This document shows, one piece after another, positions 18,390 to 26,532 of a stretch of DNA of 48,087 bases. The DNA comes from Alphaproteobacteria bacterium (lineage in GTDB: Bacteria; Pseudomonadota; Alphaproteobacteria; Geminicoccales; Geminicoccaceae), in contig JALUAG010000065.1 in assembly GCA_027045875.1 (NCBI GenBank), positions 1 to 48,087 of the forward strand, in the 5' to 3' direction. A program made the translations under genes and the position numbers. The notes beneath the pieces were generated by a model. That model worked only from the letters and a program-made list of their open reading frames with translations, did no database searches and was not told where the DNA came from. The stretch's first letter is position 1. Every line of letters begins with the position of its first letter.

Positions 18390-18851
18390 TCACGCTCCGA
18401 CGACCACCGGCTCGCGGGCGAGGGCGTGGATGGTCTCGAGGGTCGGCCACAGATCGTGCAGATCGTAGCCGGCACGGGCCGCCGCCTCGAGGATCTCCAC
18501 CGGATGGCGGTCGCGCGCCGCCACGAAGGCCCAGAGACGGCAGGAACGGGTCCCGGAGCGACAGTAGGCGAGCCACGGCCCCTCGCTGGTGGCCAGCGCC
18601 TCGGCCATCGCCGCCACCTGGTCGGGAAAGACGCCGCCCGAGGGCACCGGCACCGAGAGATAGCGGAGCCCCGCCGCGCGCGCCGCCGCCTCGGCCTCCG
18701 CCGAAGGGAGCTGGTCCGGCGCCTCGCCGTCGGGACGGTTGTTGATCACCGTACGGATCCCGAGTGCGGCGATGCGGGCGAAGTCCTCCTCGGCGAGCTG
18801 CGGCGCGACCCAGAAATCCTCGGTCACGCGGCGGAACTTGGCATCGTCCAT
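18390..18851 (-). CDS. TIGR01244-type phosphatase / sulfurtransferase-like protein
   Basis: A 153-residue protein of the Blh/TIGR01244 family (beta-lactamase-hydrolase-like phosphatase fold). The P-loop CRSGTRS is a CX5R dual-specificity phosphatase signature, preceded by WLAYCRSG; the N-terminal RTVINNRPDGE block is also typical. Members dephosphorylate unknown substrates or act with sulfide-oxidising enzymes. It lies 75 nt downstream of the ASKHA activator gene on the same strand, so it may be the last gene of the corrinoid operon; that link is inference. It converges tightly with the P-type ATPase. Confidence 0.85.
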   Translation of the reverse strand: MDDAKFRRVTEDFWVAPQLAEEDFARIAALGIRTVINNRPDGEAPDQLPSAEAEAAARAAGLRYLSVPVPSGGVFPDQVAAMAEALATSEGPWLAYCRSGTRSCRLWAFVAARDRHPVEILEAAARAGYDLHDLWPTLETIHALAREPVVVGA

Positions 18852-18926
18852 AAGGCGCCTTCCCGACTCTGCTGGCAGGTACCGCCTGACTAGCCCCTGG
18901 CGTGCTGCGGTGCAACAGGCGGTGCG

Positions 18927-20933
18927 TCAGGATGGCGCCCTGCGGCGCCCCCGGCGTACCGTGGTCCGCCCCGACGGTGCCGCCGGCAGCCGCACCGCCC
19001 GGGCGAGGTGGGGGAAGGGGGCGTGGCCGTGGGGGATCGCCATGGCCGCCACGAAATGCTCCTGGAAGCGCGGTTCGACGGCGGTCTCCACCTTCTCGAT
19101 GCGACGCACCAGCGCGGCGATCTCCCGCCGCGCGCCGCGGTCGAGGAGGGCGATGCGGGCGCCGGTGCCGGCCGCGTTGCCGGCCGAGGAAACCTTCTCC
19201 AGCGGGCAGTCGGGGATCATGCCCAGCACCATCGCGTGCAGGGGATCGATGTGGCTGCCGAAGGCGCCCGCGAGGCGCACCCGGTCGACCCGTTCGATGC
19301 CGAGACGGTCCATCAGCAGGCGCGCGCCGGCGTAGAGCGCGGCCTTGGCGAGCTGGATCGCGCGCACGTCGTTCTGGGTGATGCGGATCTCGGGCTCGCC
19401 GTCGTGCAGGAGATAGGTGAAGGTCCGCTCCTCGGCGCGGATCCGCGGCGTCCGGGCGGCGAGCTCGCCGCGGATGGTGCCGTCGGGCGCGAGGATGCCG
19501 GCCAGGTACATCTCCGCCAGGGCCTCGACGATGCCGGAGCCGCAGATGCCCGTGATGCCGGTGTCGCCCACCGTCTCGGCGAAGCCCGGCTCGTCCGACC
19601 AGAGGTCACAGCCGATCACCTTGAAGCGGGGCTCCAGGGTCGCGGGGTCGATGCGCACCCGCTCGATGGCCCCCGGGGCGGCACGCTGGCCGCAGGAGAT
19701 CTGGGCGCCCTCGAAGGCCGGGCCGGTGGGGGAGGAGCAGGCGAGCAGCCGTTCCCGGTTGCCGAGCACGAGTTCGGCGTTGGTGCCGACATCGACCAGA
19801 AGGGTGATCTCGGACGACAGATGCGGCGCTTCGGCCAGCACCACCGCCGCGCAGTCGGCGCCGACATGGCCGGCGATGCAGGGCAGGAGATGGATCCGTG
19901 CCTCGGGCGCGGTGCCGGCCAGATCGAGCTCCGATGCCCGGAGATCGAGCGGCCCGTCGGTGGCGAGGGTGAAGGGAGCGGCGCCGAGGGGGACCGGATC
20001 GAGGCCGAGGAAGAGGTGGTGCATCACCGGATTGCCCACCACCACGAGCTCCAGGACGTCCTCGGCGGCCACCGCCGCCTCCTCCGCGAGCTCGACCAGG
20101 AGCCGCCCCACCGCCTCCCGCACCGCGGCCGTCATCTCCGCCGCCCCGCCCGGGTTCATCATGGCGTAGGACACCCGGCTCATGAGGTCCTCGCCGAAGC
20201 GGATCTGCGGGTTCATGGCCCCGGCCGAGGCCAGCACCTCGCCGCTCGCGAGATCGCAGAGATGGGCGGCGATGGTGGTGGAGCCGATGTCGATCGCCGC
20301 TCCGCAGACGCGCTCGTGGAAGCCCGGGCGCACCGCCAGGATCTCCCGTTCCTCGCGCAGCGCCACGGTGACGGCGCCGCCCTCGGCCCGAAGCGCCGGC
20401 TGGAGGGCGCGCAGGGCGCCGGCGGTGACGGCGGGCCGGTCGAGACCCCATTCCCTTTCGAGGGCGGCCCGGAGGCGCTCGAGATCGCCCCGCTGGGCCT
20501 CCATGGTGGCGGGCGGCACCTCGACGAAGTGGAGCCGCACGACGGGGTCGAGGGCGATCTCGCGGGCCTCCGCCGGCTTGCGCACCAGCGGTCGGTGGAC
20601 CTGGCTTTCCGGCGGCACGTCCACCACCACCTCGCCGCGCAGGCAGGCCTGGCAGGCGAGGCGGCGGCCCGGGCTGAGCCCCCGGCGGGCCGCGTAGCGC
20701 GTCTCGGCCGCCGTCGGCGGGCTCAGGTGACCGGCGGTGCTGGTGATCCCGTGCTTGGCGAAGCGGCCCTCGGCGACCGTCACCTGGCAGCGGCCGCAGA
20801 GCGCGCGGCCGCCGCAGACGCTGTCGAGGTCCACCCCGAGCCGGCGGGCGGCGGTGAGCAGCGAGGTGCCCTCGGGAAAGCGGCCGCGCCGGCCGGAAGG
20901 GGTGAAGACCAGGAGAGGGTCGCGGGCGGCCAT
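18927..20933 (-). CDS. 2Fe-2S/ASKHA corrinoid-activating protein (RamA-like role)
   Basis: A 668-residue protein with an N-terminal plant-type ferredoxin domain (Cys40, Cys46, Cys49 in CGGRALCGRC and Cys94 in ACQACL) and a large C-terminal DUF4445/ASKHA ATPase domain (GAAIDIGSTTIAAHL near 240; NPQIRFGEDLMSR; LLVDVGTNAELVL). Such proteins use ATP and a low-potential electron to reduce inactive Co(II) corrinoid back to Co(I). The gene is 13 nt downstream of the methyltransferase and in the same operon as the corrinoid protein, matching the role. The tail is Arg-rich and unstructured. Confidence 0.9.
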   Translation of the reverse strand: MAARDPLLVFTPSGRRGRFPEGTSLLTAARRLGVDLDSVCGGRALCGRCQVTVAEGRFAKHGITSTAGHLSPPTAAETRYAARRGLSPGRRLACQACLRGEVVVDVPPESQVHRPLVRKPAEAREIALDPVVRLHFVEVPPATMEAQRGDLERLRAALEREWGLDRPAVTAGALRALQPALRAEGGAVTVALREEREILAVRPGFHERVCGAAIDIGSTTIAAHLCDLASGEVLASAGAMNPQIRFGEDLMSRVSYAMMNPGGAAEMTAAVREAVGRLLVELAEEAAVAAEDVLELVVVGNPVMHHLFLGLDPVPLGAAPFTLATDGPLDLRASELDLAGTAPEARIHLLPCIAGHVGADCAAVVLAEAPHLSSEITLLVDVGTNAELVLGNRERLLACSSPTGPAFEGAQISCGQRAAPGAIERVRIDPATLEPRFKVIGCDLWSDEPGFAETVGDTGITGICGSGIVEALAEMYLAGILAPDGTIRGELAARTPRIRAEERTFTYLLHDGEPEIRITQNDVRAIQLAKAALYAGARLLMDRLGIERVDRVRLAGAFGSHIDPLHAMVLGMIPDCPLEKVSSAGNAAGTGARIALLDRGARREIAALVRRIEKVETAVEPRFQEHFVAAMAIPHGHAPFPHLARAVRLPAAPSGRTTVRRGRRRAPS

Positions 20934-20946
20934 CTCCGCCGCGCTC

Positions 20947-21849
20947 TCAGCCCCGCCGCCGGCGACGTTCGCGGCTACCCCGCGCGCCGGTCGCCGGGGC
21001 CGCGGCGGGATCGCGGAACCGGCCGAGCCAGCGCCGGCAGCTCGGATCCGTCCCCATCAGCACATCGGCCGCCATCACCGCCCCCATCTCCTCCTCGTGG
21101 AGCGGATTCATGATGGCCGAGGTCATGCCCGAGGCGATCGCCATCGACAGGAAATGGGCGTTCAGGACATGGCGGTTGGGCAGGCCGAAGGAGATGTTGG
21201 AGGCGCCGCAGGTGGTGTTGACGCGAAGCTCCTCGCGGAGGCGGCGGAGGAGGCGGAAGGCGGCCCGGCCCGCCGCGCCCAGGGCGCCGATGGGCATCAC
21301 CAGCGGATCCACCACCACGTCCGCCCGCGGGATGCCGTGGTCCTCCGCCCGTTCGACGATCTTCTTCGCTACCTCGAAGCGGACGTCCGGATCCTCGCTG
21401 ATGCCGGTCTCGTCGTTGGAGATCGCCACCACCGCCGCGCCGTACTTGCGGACGAGCGGCAGCACCGCCTCGAGGCGCTCCTCCTCGCCCGTGACCGAAT
21501 TCACGAGCGCCTTGCCCCTGTAGACGGCAAGTCCCGCTTCCAGCGCCGCCACCACCGAGCTGTCGATCGAGAGCGGTACATCGACCAGCGACTGCACGAG
21601 TTCCACCGTCTTCGCCAGGATGGCGGGCTCGTCGGCGAGCGGGATGCCGGCGTTGACGTCGAGCATGTGGGCACCGGCCGCCACCTGCGCCACCGCGTCC
21701 CGCTCCACCGTCGAGAAGTCGCCGGCCGCCATTTCCGCCGCCAGTTTCCGGCGGCCCGTGGGGTTGATGCGCTCGCCGATCACCACGAAGGGTCGATCGA
21801 AACCGATGACGACCTCGCGGGTCGCCGAGCTCACCACCGTTTCGGTCAT
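20947..21849 (-). CDS. Methyltetrahydrofolate:corrinoid methyltransferase (MtgA/AcsE-like)
   Basis: A 300-residue pterin-binding TIM-barrel enzyme that moves methyl groups between a corrinoid protein and tetrahydrofolate. The fold is seen from VIGERINPTGRRK, GAHMLDVNAGIP, SIDSSVVAALEAGL, NSVTGEE, VVDPLVMPIGA and the C-terminal NTTCGASNISFGLPNRH. In MtgA-type systems methyl groups removed from betaines end on THF and feed one-carbon metabolism. Its ATG overlaps the stop of the 'virulence factor' gene (ATGA). The last 25 residues are basic and probably disordered. Confidence 0.9.
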   Translation of the reverse strand: MTETVVSSATREVVIGFDRPFVVIGERINPTGRRKLAAEMAAGDFSTVERDAVAQVAAGAHMLDVNAGIPLADEPAILAKTVELVQSLVDVPLSIDSSVVAALEAGLAVYRGKALVNSVTGEEERLEAVLPLVRKYGAAVVAISNDETGISEDPDVRFEVAKKIVERAEDHGIPRADVVVDPLVMPIGALGAAGRAAFRLLRRLREELRVNTTCGASNISFGLPNRHVLNAHFLSMAIASGMTSAIMNPLHEEEMGAVMAADVLMGTDPSCRRWLGRFRDPAAAPATGARGSRERRRRRG

Positions 21850-22184
21850 CGTCGGGAGGTCTCCCTGTTCGAGGGCGGGGCGTCCGTGGGCTCGCGGCCG
21901 CTGGCGGCCACCAGTCGGCGCAGCCGTTCGGGCGGGTAGGCGGCCTCGATCTCGGCCGCGAGGCGGTCGGCCTCGGCTTCCGGATCCTCCCCGCAGGCCT
22001 CGGGATCCGAGCGCCGCCAGGCGGCGAGATAGGCGTCGGTGCCGGTGAGGCCGGCGCGCATGGCGGCGCGGTCGATCGCCTCCTGGAAGCGGGCGGAAAG
22101 CGCGCGGCGGGCCGTTCTACGGCCGGCGCGGACGATCACCTGGGCCGGTATGTCCCGCCAGAACACCAGGATCCGCTGTGCCAT
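21846..22184 (-). CDS. 'Virulence factor' family small protein
   Basis: A 112-residue protein beginning MAQRILVFWRDIPAQVIVRAG, the typical start of the alphaproteobacterial family named Virulence_fact in Pfam; FQEAIDRAAMRAGL is also characteristic. Despite the name its biochemical role is unknown; it occurs with methyl-corrinoid genes as here, so a role in the methyltransfer complex is likely (inference). GGAGGGGCGAGG precedes the ATG at 22184. It overlaps the DUF1638 gene by 68 nt and the methyltransferase start by 4 nt. Confidence 0.85.
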   Translation of the reverse strand: MAQRILVFWRDIPAQVIVRAGRRTARRALSARFQEAIDRAAMRAGLTGTDAYLAAWRRSDPEACGEDPEAEADRLAAEIEAAYPPERLRRLVAASGREPTDAPPSNRETSRR

Positions 22185-22788
22185 CCTCGCCCCTCCGGGC
22201 GGCCCGCTCCACGAACGCCGCGAGGTCGCCGTAGCCGGTGAACCGGTACTCGTATTCGAGGCCGAGACGTTGCGCCGCCCGCCGCCCCTCTGCTTGCAGC
22301 ACCGCGTCATCGGTTTGCGCGAGGTGGACGAGTTTGCGGTAGTTGCCGAAATAGACCGGCAGCAGCTCCGGATGGCGGTCGAGGCCGAGCCCGCGGACGA
22401 CCAGGGTGTCGAACTGGCGCACCAGGAAATCGGTGAGGTAGAAGCAGGCGGGTTCGGCCGCGGCCCGGGCGGCGAAGGTCTCGAGCCCTTCGTAGAAGGC
22501 GTAGCAGTGCGGTCCCGCGATCCGCTCCACGCCCTCCTCGGCCAGCACCCGGTCGAGGGCACCGCCGGTGCCGCAGTCGCCGTAGAGGAGGTAGATCCGC
22601 CGGTAGCGACCGCGCGCCTCCCGGATCCGGGCGCGCACCGCGTCCGGGATGCGCTCCGGACGGTTGTGGAGGCTCGCCGGCAGGCAGACGAGATCGAGAT
22701 GCGCGAAACCCGGCTGGGCCAGGAGCGCGCGGACCTCGCGGGCGAGGGCGCCGCAGGCGATGAGCAGCACCCGCTCGGGGGCGGACAC
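22117..22788 (-). CDS. DUF1638 protein of the corrinoid operon
   Basis: A 223-residue protein of the DUF1638 family: RVLLIACGALAREV opening, LLYGDCGTGG with a conserved Cys, GPHCYAFYEGL and FYLTDFLVRQFD. The family is constantly linked to corrinoid methyltransferase operons and may serve in metal, corrinoid or methyl-donor handling, but no reaction is established. GTG at 22788 is the only start that precedes the first strand and gives a 14-nt gap to the corrinoid gene. The last 22 codons run 68 nt into the next gene, an unusually long overlap. Confidence 0.82.
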   Translation of the reverse strand: MSAPERVLLIACGALAREVRALLAQPGFAHLDLVCLPASLHNRPERIPDAVRARIREARGRYRRIYLLYGDCGTGGALDRVLAEEGVERIAGPHCYAFYEGLETFAARAAAEPACFYLTDFLVRQFDTLVVRGLGLDRHPELLPVYFGNYRKLVHLAQTDDAVLQAEGRRAAQRLGLEYEYRFTGYGDLAAFVERAARRGEDGTADPGVLAGHTGPGDRPRRP

Positions 22789-22802
22789 GGCCCCGCCCGC
22801 CG

Positions 22803-23513
22803 TCAGGCCCGTGCCGCCACCAGCCGGTTGTGGTGCCGCGCGATCAGCGATTTGGCGGTCTCGACCGCGACCGAGGCGTCGCGACAGTAGGCGTCCGCCC
22901 CGATGGCCTCGGCGAAGGCCTCGTTGAGGGGAGCGCCGCCGACGAGGACGATGTAGTCGTCGCGGATGCCGCGCTCGATCATGGTGTCGATCACCACCTT
23001 CATGTAGGGCATGGTGGTGGTGAGCAGGGCCGACATGCCGAGGATCTCGGGTCGGTGTTCCTCGAGGGCGGCCAGATACTTGTCGACGTCGCAGTTGATG
23101 CCGATGTCGATCACCTCGAAACCGGCGCCCTCCATCATCATCGACACCAGATTCTTGCCGATGTCGTGGATGTCGCCCTTGACGGTGCCGATCACCATCT
23201 TGCCGACGGTCGGTGCACCGGTCTCCGCCAGCAGCGGCCGGAGAATGGCCATGCCGCCCTTCATGGCGTTGGCCGCCAGCAGCACCTCGGGGACGAACAG
23301 GATGCCGTCGCGGAAGTCGACGCCGACGATGCGCATCCCCTCGACCAGGGCCTCGGTCAGCACCCGGTAGGGCTCCCAGCCGCGCTCGAGGAGGATCTCG
23401 ACGCCTTCCGCCACCTCCTCCTGCAGCCCGTCGTAGAGATCGTCCTGGATCTGCCGGACCAGTTCGCCGTCGTCGAGCTCGCGCAGATCGAGTTCTTCGC
23501 CGCCGTCGCTCAT
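22803..23513 (-). CDS. Corrinoid (B12-binding) methyl-carrier protein
   Basis: A 236-residue two-domain methyl-carrier protein: a B12-binding-2 helical cap (about residues 10-95, with GVEILLERGWEP and VPEVLLAANAMKGGM) and a Rossmann cobalamin domain. The cobalt-ligand His116 sits in DIHDIGKN; GMSALLTTTMPYMK and LVGGAPLN complete the B12 site. It would receive a methyl group from a substrate-specific MttB/MtgB-type enzyme and pass it to the methyltransferase at 20947-21849. The ATG at 23513 has GGAG upstream; an in-frame GTG 15 nt earlier is less likely. First gene of the operon. Confidence 0.93.
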   Translation of the reverse strand: MSDGGEELDLRELDDGELVRQIQDDLYDGLQEEVAEGVEILLERGWEPYRVLTEALVEGMRIVGVDFRDGILFVPEVLLAANAMKGGMAILRPLLAETGAPTVGKMVIGTVKGDIHDIGKNLVSMMMEGAGFEVIDIGINCDVDKYLAALEEHRPEILGMSALLTTTMPYMKVVIDTMIERGIRDDYIVLVGGAPLNEAFAEAIGADAYCRDASVAVETAKSLIARHHNRLVAARA

Positions 23514-23668
23514 GGTTCCGCTCCGCACAGCCGGCTGCCCATCCTCCTGCGCAGTAGCCCGCGCCCCGGGCCGCCACTTCCGCGCCCGCGACGCGGGGCC
23601 GTCCCTTTTGCGACACCGGACGGATTCTGCGCCCCCGGGTGCGCGTCGCTGCCGGATCCCGCCACCGG

Positions 23669-23700
23669 TTAGCCGCCGGTTAAGCCTCGCCGCGCGAGGC
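23669..23700. promoter_or_regulatory. Imperfect CtrA-like box and adjoining hairpin
   Basis: TTAG-N7-TTAA at 23669-23683 differs from the CtrA consensus TTAA-N7-TTAA by one base. It is followed directly by GCCTCGC-CGC-GCGAGGC (23684-23700), a perfect 7-bp hairpin. Both lie 33-65 nt upstream of the membrane-protein gene, within the 220-nt divergent gap next to the corrinoid operon. Regulatory meaning is tentative. Confidence 0.35.
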
Positions 23701-23733
23701 TGACGCCACGAGGCGAACCTCTACGGGGATGTG

Positions 23734-24474
23734 ATGGCAGCGGGATTCTCGCGACCACGTACCGTCGGCACGTCGGAAATCGTGGCCTGGCTGGTGGCGG
23801 CGGACACCGTCCTGCTGCTGCTCCACCTGCTGCGCCGGCTGCCCCTCGACGGCGGCCTCGGCCTGCCCCTCGCGGGCTCCTTCTGGTCGCTCACCGACCA
23901 GCGCGGGCTCGCGGCCTCGATGGAGCTCGCGCAGATGGCGTTCGCCTGCCTGCTGCTGCTGGCCGCGGCCGGGCGGCAGCGCACACCCGCCGTCCTCCTG
24001 GCGGCGACCGCACTCCTCGCCCTCTTCCTGACCGAGACCTTCGACCTCCACATCCGCCTCGGCCGCGAGCTGCGCTTTCTCGGACCCGTGCTGGCGGAGG
24101 CCGGCCTGCCGCTTCCGGGCGCGCCCGCCAAGCTGGCGGCACTCGGCATCGGCGGCACGACGCTCGGGCTCGTGACGCTCGCCGCGGGCCTCGCGGGCAG
24201 CCGCGGCGAGCGGCGGATCGTGCGTGCGGTGGCGCTCGTGCTGCTGCTGTTCCTCGGCATCGGCGGCGGGCTCGATCTCCTCGGCAAGCTCGCGGTTTCC
24301 GTGCGCGGATCGCTCGAGCTCGCGGAGGAGACGGCGGAGCTTTTGATCGCCACCTTCGCCTGTGCGCGCCTCATGCGTGTCTGCCCGTCGCTCGTCGCGG
24401 CCCCTTGCGGGGCGGCGGCGGGCGCGCCATCTGGCGGCCTGCGGAGCGCGGGTGCGGCCGCGCGCGCTCCCTGA
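23734..24474 (+). CDS. Polytopic membrane protein of unknown function
   Basis: A 246-residue membrane protein with about five to six hydrophobic segments (for example [56 protein letters not shown]). It matches no family I recognise. An ATG at 23734 and an in-frame GTG at 23731 are both possible; the codon before the ATG is in weak GGGGAT context. The gene lies 19 nt before queF and probably shares its mRNA, which could hint at transport of a queuosine precursor, but nothing in the sequence (no QueT/YhhQ motif) supports that directly. Confidence 0.65.
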   Translation: MAAGFSRPRTVGTSEIVAWLVAADTVLLLLHLLRRLPLDGGLGLPLAGSFWSLTDQRGLAASMELAQMAFACLLLLAAAGRQRTPAVLLAATALLALFLTETFDLHIRLGRELRFLGPVLAEAGLPLPGAPAKLAALGIGGTTLGLVTLAAGLAGSRGERRIVRAVALVLLLFLGIGGGLDLLGKLAVSVRGSLELAEETAELLIATFACARLMRVCPSLVAAPCGAAAGAPSGGLRSAGAAARAP

Positions 24475-24493
24475 GCAGCCGACGGAGACACGC

Positions 24494-24958
24494 ATGACCG
24501 AGGAGCGCTATGCCGGCCTCACCCAGCTCGGGCGGCCGGCCAGGATCCCCTCGAGCCCCGAGGAGGCGGTGCTGGATACCGTGCCGGCGCCCCATCCCGG
24601 CACCCTCTATCTGGTGCGCTTCACCTGCCCCGAGTTCACCTGCCTCTGTCCGGTGACGGGGCAGCCCGATTTCGCCCATTTCGTGATCGACTACGTGCCG
24701 GATGCGAAGCTCGTCGAGAGCAAGTCCCTCAAGCTCTACCTCGCGAGCTTCCGCAACCACGCCGATTTCCACGAGGCCTGCACGGTGGGGATCGGGCGGC
24801 GGCTGGTGGAGGTGCTGGCCCCGCGCTGGCTGCGCATCGCCGGCTACTGGTACCCGCGCGGTGGCATGCCCATCGACGTCTTCTGGCAGACCGGCGAGCC
24901 GCCGGCCGGCCTGTGGCTGCCCGATCCGGGCGTCCCGCCCTACCGCGGTCGCGGCTGA
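24494..24958 (+). CDS. queF: NADPH-dependent preQ1 synthase (7-cyano-7-deazaguanine reductase)
   Basis: A 154-residue enzyme of the short, unimodular QueF class. It reduces the nitrile of preQ0 to preQ1 in queuosine tRNA modification. The active-site Cys52 and Asp59 stand in [11 protein letters not shown] and Glu75 in [19 protein letters not shown] is also conserved. The ATG at 24494 has GGAG in front. It follows the membrane protein by 19 nt. Length and motifs are complete, so it is probably functional. Confidence 0.96.
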   Translation: MTEERYAGLTQLGRPARIPSSPEEAVLDTVPAPHPGTLYLVRFTCPEFTCLCPVTGQPDFAHFVIDYVPDAKLVESKSLKLYLASFRNHADFHEACTVGIGRRLVEVLAPRWLRIAGYWYPRGGMPIDVFWQTGEPPAGLWLPDPGVPPYRGRG

Positions 24959-24966
24959 GATCAGCG

Positions 24967-24981
24967 TTAACGGGTCGTTAA
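24967..24981 (+). promoter_or_regulatory. Perfect CtrA-type box (TTAA-N7-TTAA)
   Basis: TTAACGGGTCGTTAA fits the CtrA consensus TTAA-N7-TTAA exactly and is also part of a palindrome GTTAACG-GGT-CGTTAAC (24966-24982). It lies 8 nt after the queF stop and 57 nt before the GTG of the small gene at 25039. In alphaproteobacteria CtrA controls cell-cycle or motility genes, so the downstream gene is a candidate member of that regulon (inference). Confidence 0.65.
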
Positions 24982-25038
24982 CCTAGAGGCCGTATGGTCT
25001 CCGGCAGTTGCTGAACCGCAGGTACCGGAGAGGCGGCC

Positions 25039-25440
25039 GTGGCCTTCTTCGCCATGCTGGAGCTGACTGCCGACCGCAACGTGACGGTGTTCCGCAACCC
25101 CGATCGTCGCGAATGGCGCGAGCTCGAAGAGGCCAACGATCCGCTCGACGGGGTGCGTGGCTTCGTCGTCGGTCCCGATTTCTACGCCTGGGCACCGGCG
25201 GCGCTCCACGGCGAGCTCGACGGGCCACTGGCCGCCTCTCTCGGCGGTTCGCGACCGGACCGCATCCCGGTGACGGTCCTCACCCTGGTGGGCGAGGTCG
25301 CGGTCACCGGCTCCCTCGTCGCCGGCCGCTCGGAGCGGCGGCGCCTCGAAGCCGTGATCCGGGCCTGCGCCAATCTGCGGCGACGGCTCGGCAGCCGCTT
25401 CCGCGTCCGTTTCGCCCGCCTGCTCGAGGAGGCGGCCTGA
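25039..25440 (+). CDS. Unknown 133-aa protein behind a CtrA-type box
   Basis: A 133-residue soluble protein I do not recognise. It starts MAFFAMLELTADRNVTVFRN and has alternating short strands and a basic helical C-terminus (ERRRLEAVIRACANLRRRLG). The GTG at 25039 has GGAGAGGCGG upstream. It has no signal peptide or membrane segment. It is transcribed alone from a region holding the CtrA-type box, so a cell-cycle, division or motility role is possible but unproven. Confidence 0.7.
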   Translation: MAFFAMLELTADRNVTVFRNPDRREWRELEEANDPLDGVRGFVVGPDFYAWAPAALHGELDGPLAASLGGSRPDRIPVTVLTLVGEVAVTGSLVAGRSERRRLEAVIRACANLRRRLGSRFRVRFARLLEEAA

Positions 25441-25593
25441 TCCGGGCATCGGCCGCCGGCCGCGGCGGGTCGCCCGGAGTCCTCCTCACCGTGTCCGCCT
25501 TTCCGCCCGCGCCGCCGCGATCGACCGTAGCAGGGGCTTGACGGCGACCCCGGCCCGGCGCCTCCTCGGTGCGAGCGGGAAGGGAGGAGCGTC

Positions 25594-26529
25594 GTGCGCA
25601 TCCTCGTCGTCGGTGCCGGGGCCGTGGGCGGCTGGTTCGGCGGCCGGCTCGCGGCGACCGGCTTCGACGTGTGGTTCCTCGCGCGCGGCGCGCAGGCCGA
25701 GGCGCTGCGCCGTCATGGTCTCCGGCTGCACGGCCCGGAAGGGGAGACCCACATCCCCGAGCCGCAACTCGTCGGCGAGACGACTCCGGAGGGCGGCTTC
25801 GACATCCTGCTGGTCGCCGTCAAGATGTACGACCTCGAGGCCGTGGTCCCACGTCTCGCCGCCCTCGCGGCGCCCCGGGCGGCGGTGATCCCGCTTCAGA
25901 ACGGGGTGGAGGCGCCGGCGCTGCTCGCCCGCCGGCTCGACCCGGCCGTGGTGTGCGGCGGGCTCGCGAAGATCGGCGCCGTGCTTGAGCGTCCCGGCGT
26001 GGTGACGCGGGTCGGGAGCATGGCGGAGCTCCTGTTCGGCGAGCGGGACGGCCGTCCCTCGCCACGCCTCGAGGCGTTCGCCGCCGCCTGCCGGGAGGCC
26101 GGCTTCACGGCCGCCTGCGTCGCCGACATCGAGGTGCGGATGTGGGAGAAGTTCGTATTCCTCGCGCCTTTCGCCGCCGTCACCGCGCGACGGCGGGCGC
26201 CGATCGGGGCCGTGCGGGCGGACCCCGCGGCCTGGCGCGATCTGCTGGCGATGACGGAGGAGGCGACGGCGGTGGGGCAGGCACAGGGCGTGGAGCTGGC
26301 CCCCGATCTGCCCGCCCGCACGGCGGCCTTCCTGCGCGGTCTGCCGGCCGCGATGCGCTCCTCGCTGCTGCACGATCTGGAGGCGGGCCGGCGGCTCGAG
26401 CTCGACTGGCTCACCGGCGCCGTGCTGCGCCTCGGGGCGAGGAGCGGCGTGCCCACACCCGTCACCGCCGACTACCACCGCGCCCTCGCTCCCTTCGCCG
26501 CGGGCGGTGCACCGGGTGCGGGGGCGTGA
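25594..26529 (+). CDS. Ketopantoate reductase-family protein (PanE/ApbA paralogue)
   Basis: A 311-residue NADP-binding oxidoreductase with the N-terminal GAGAVGGWFGG Rossmann loop, the Lys of VAVKMYDLE, Asn-Gly in PLQNGVE and the catalytic-like Lys in MWEKF. In E. coli PanE the catalytic Lys is followed by two ligand-binding Asn (K-x3-N-x3-N); here the same positions read L and A (KFVFLAPFAAVTA). It therefore probably reduces another 2-keto acid, not ketopantoate. GTG at 25594 is preceded by GGGAGGAG. It stands between the CtrA-box gene and a convergent operon, without pathway partners. Confidence 0.82.
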   Translation: MRILVVGAGAVGGWFGGRLAATGFDVWFLARGAQAEALRRHGLRLHGPEGETHIPEPQLVGETTPEGGFDILLVAVKMYDLEAVVPRLAALAAPRAAVIPLQNGVEAPALLARRLDPAVVCGGLAKIGAVLERPGVVTRVGSMAELLFGERDGRPSPRLEAFAAACREAGFTAACVADIEVRMWEKFVFLAPFAAVTARRRAPIGAVRADPAAWRDLLAMTEEATAVGQAQGVELAPDLPARTAAFLRGLPAAMRSSLLHDLEAGRRLELDWLTGAVLRLGARSGVPTPVTADYHRALAPFAAGGAPGAGA

Positions 26530-26532
26530 CGG

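Noticed and set aside
23514-23733. A cobalamin riboswitch before the corrinoid operon
   Set aside because: No B12-box-like conserved core was recognised, only GC-rich hairpins.
24475-24493. A preQ1 riboswitch before queF
   Set aside because: The gap to the upstream gene is 19 nt, too short for an aptamer.
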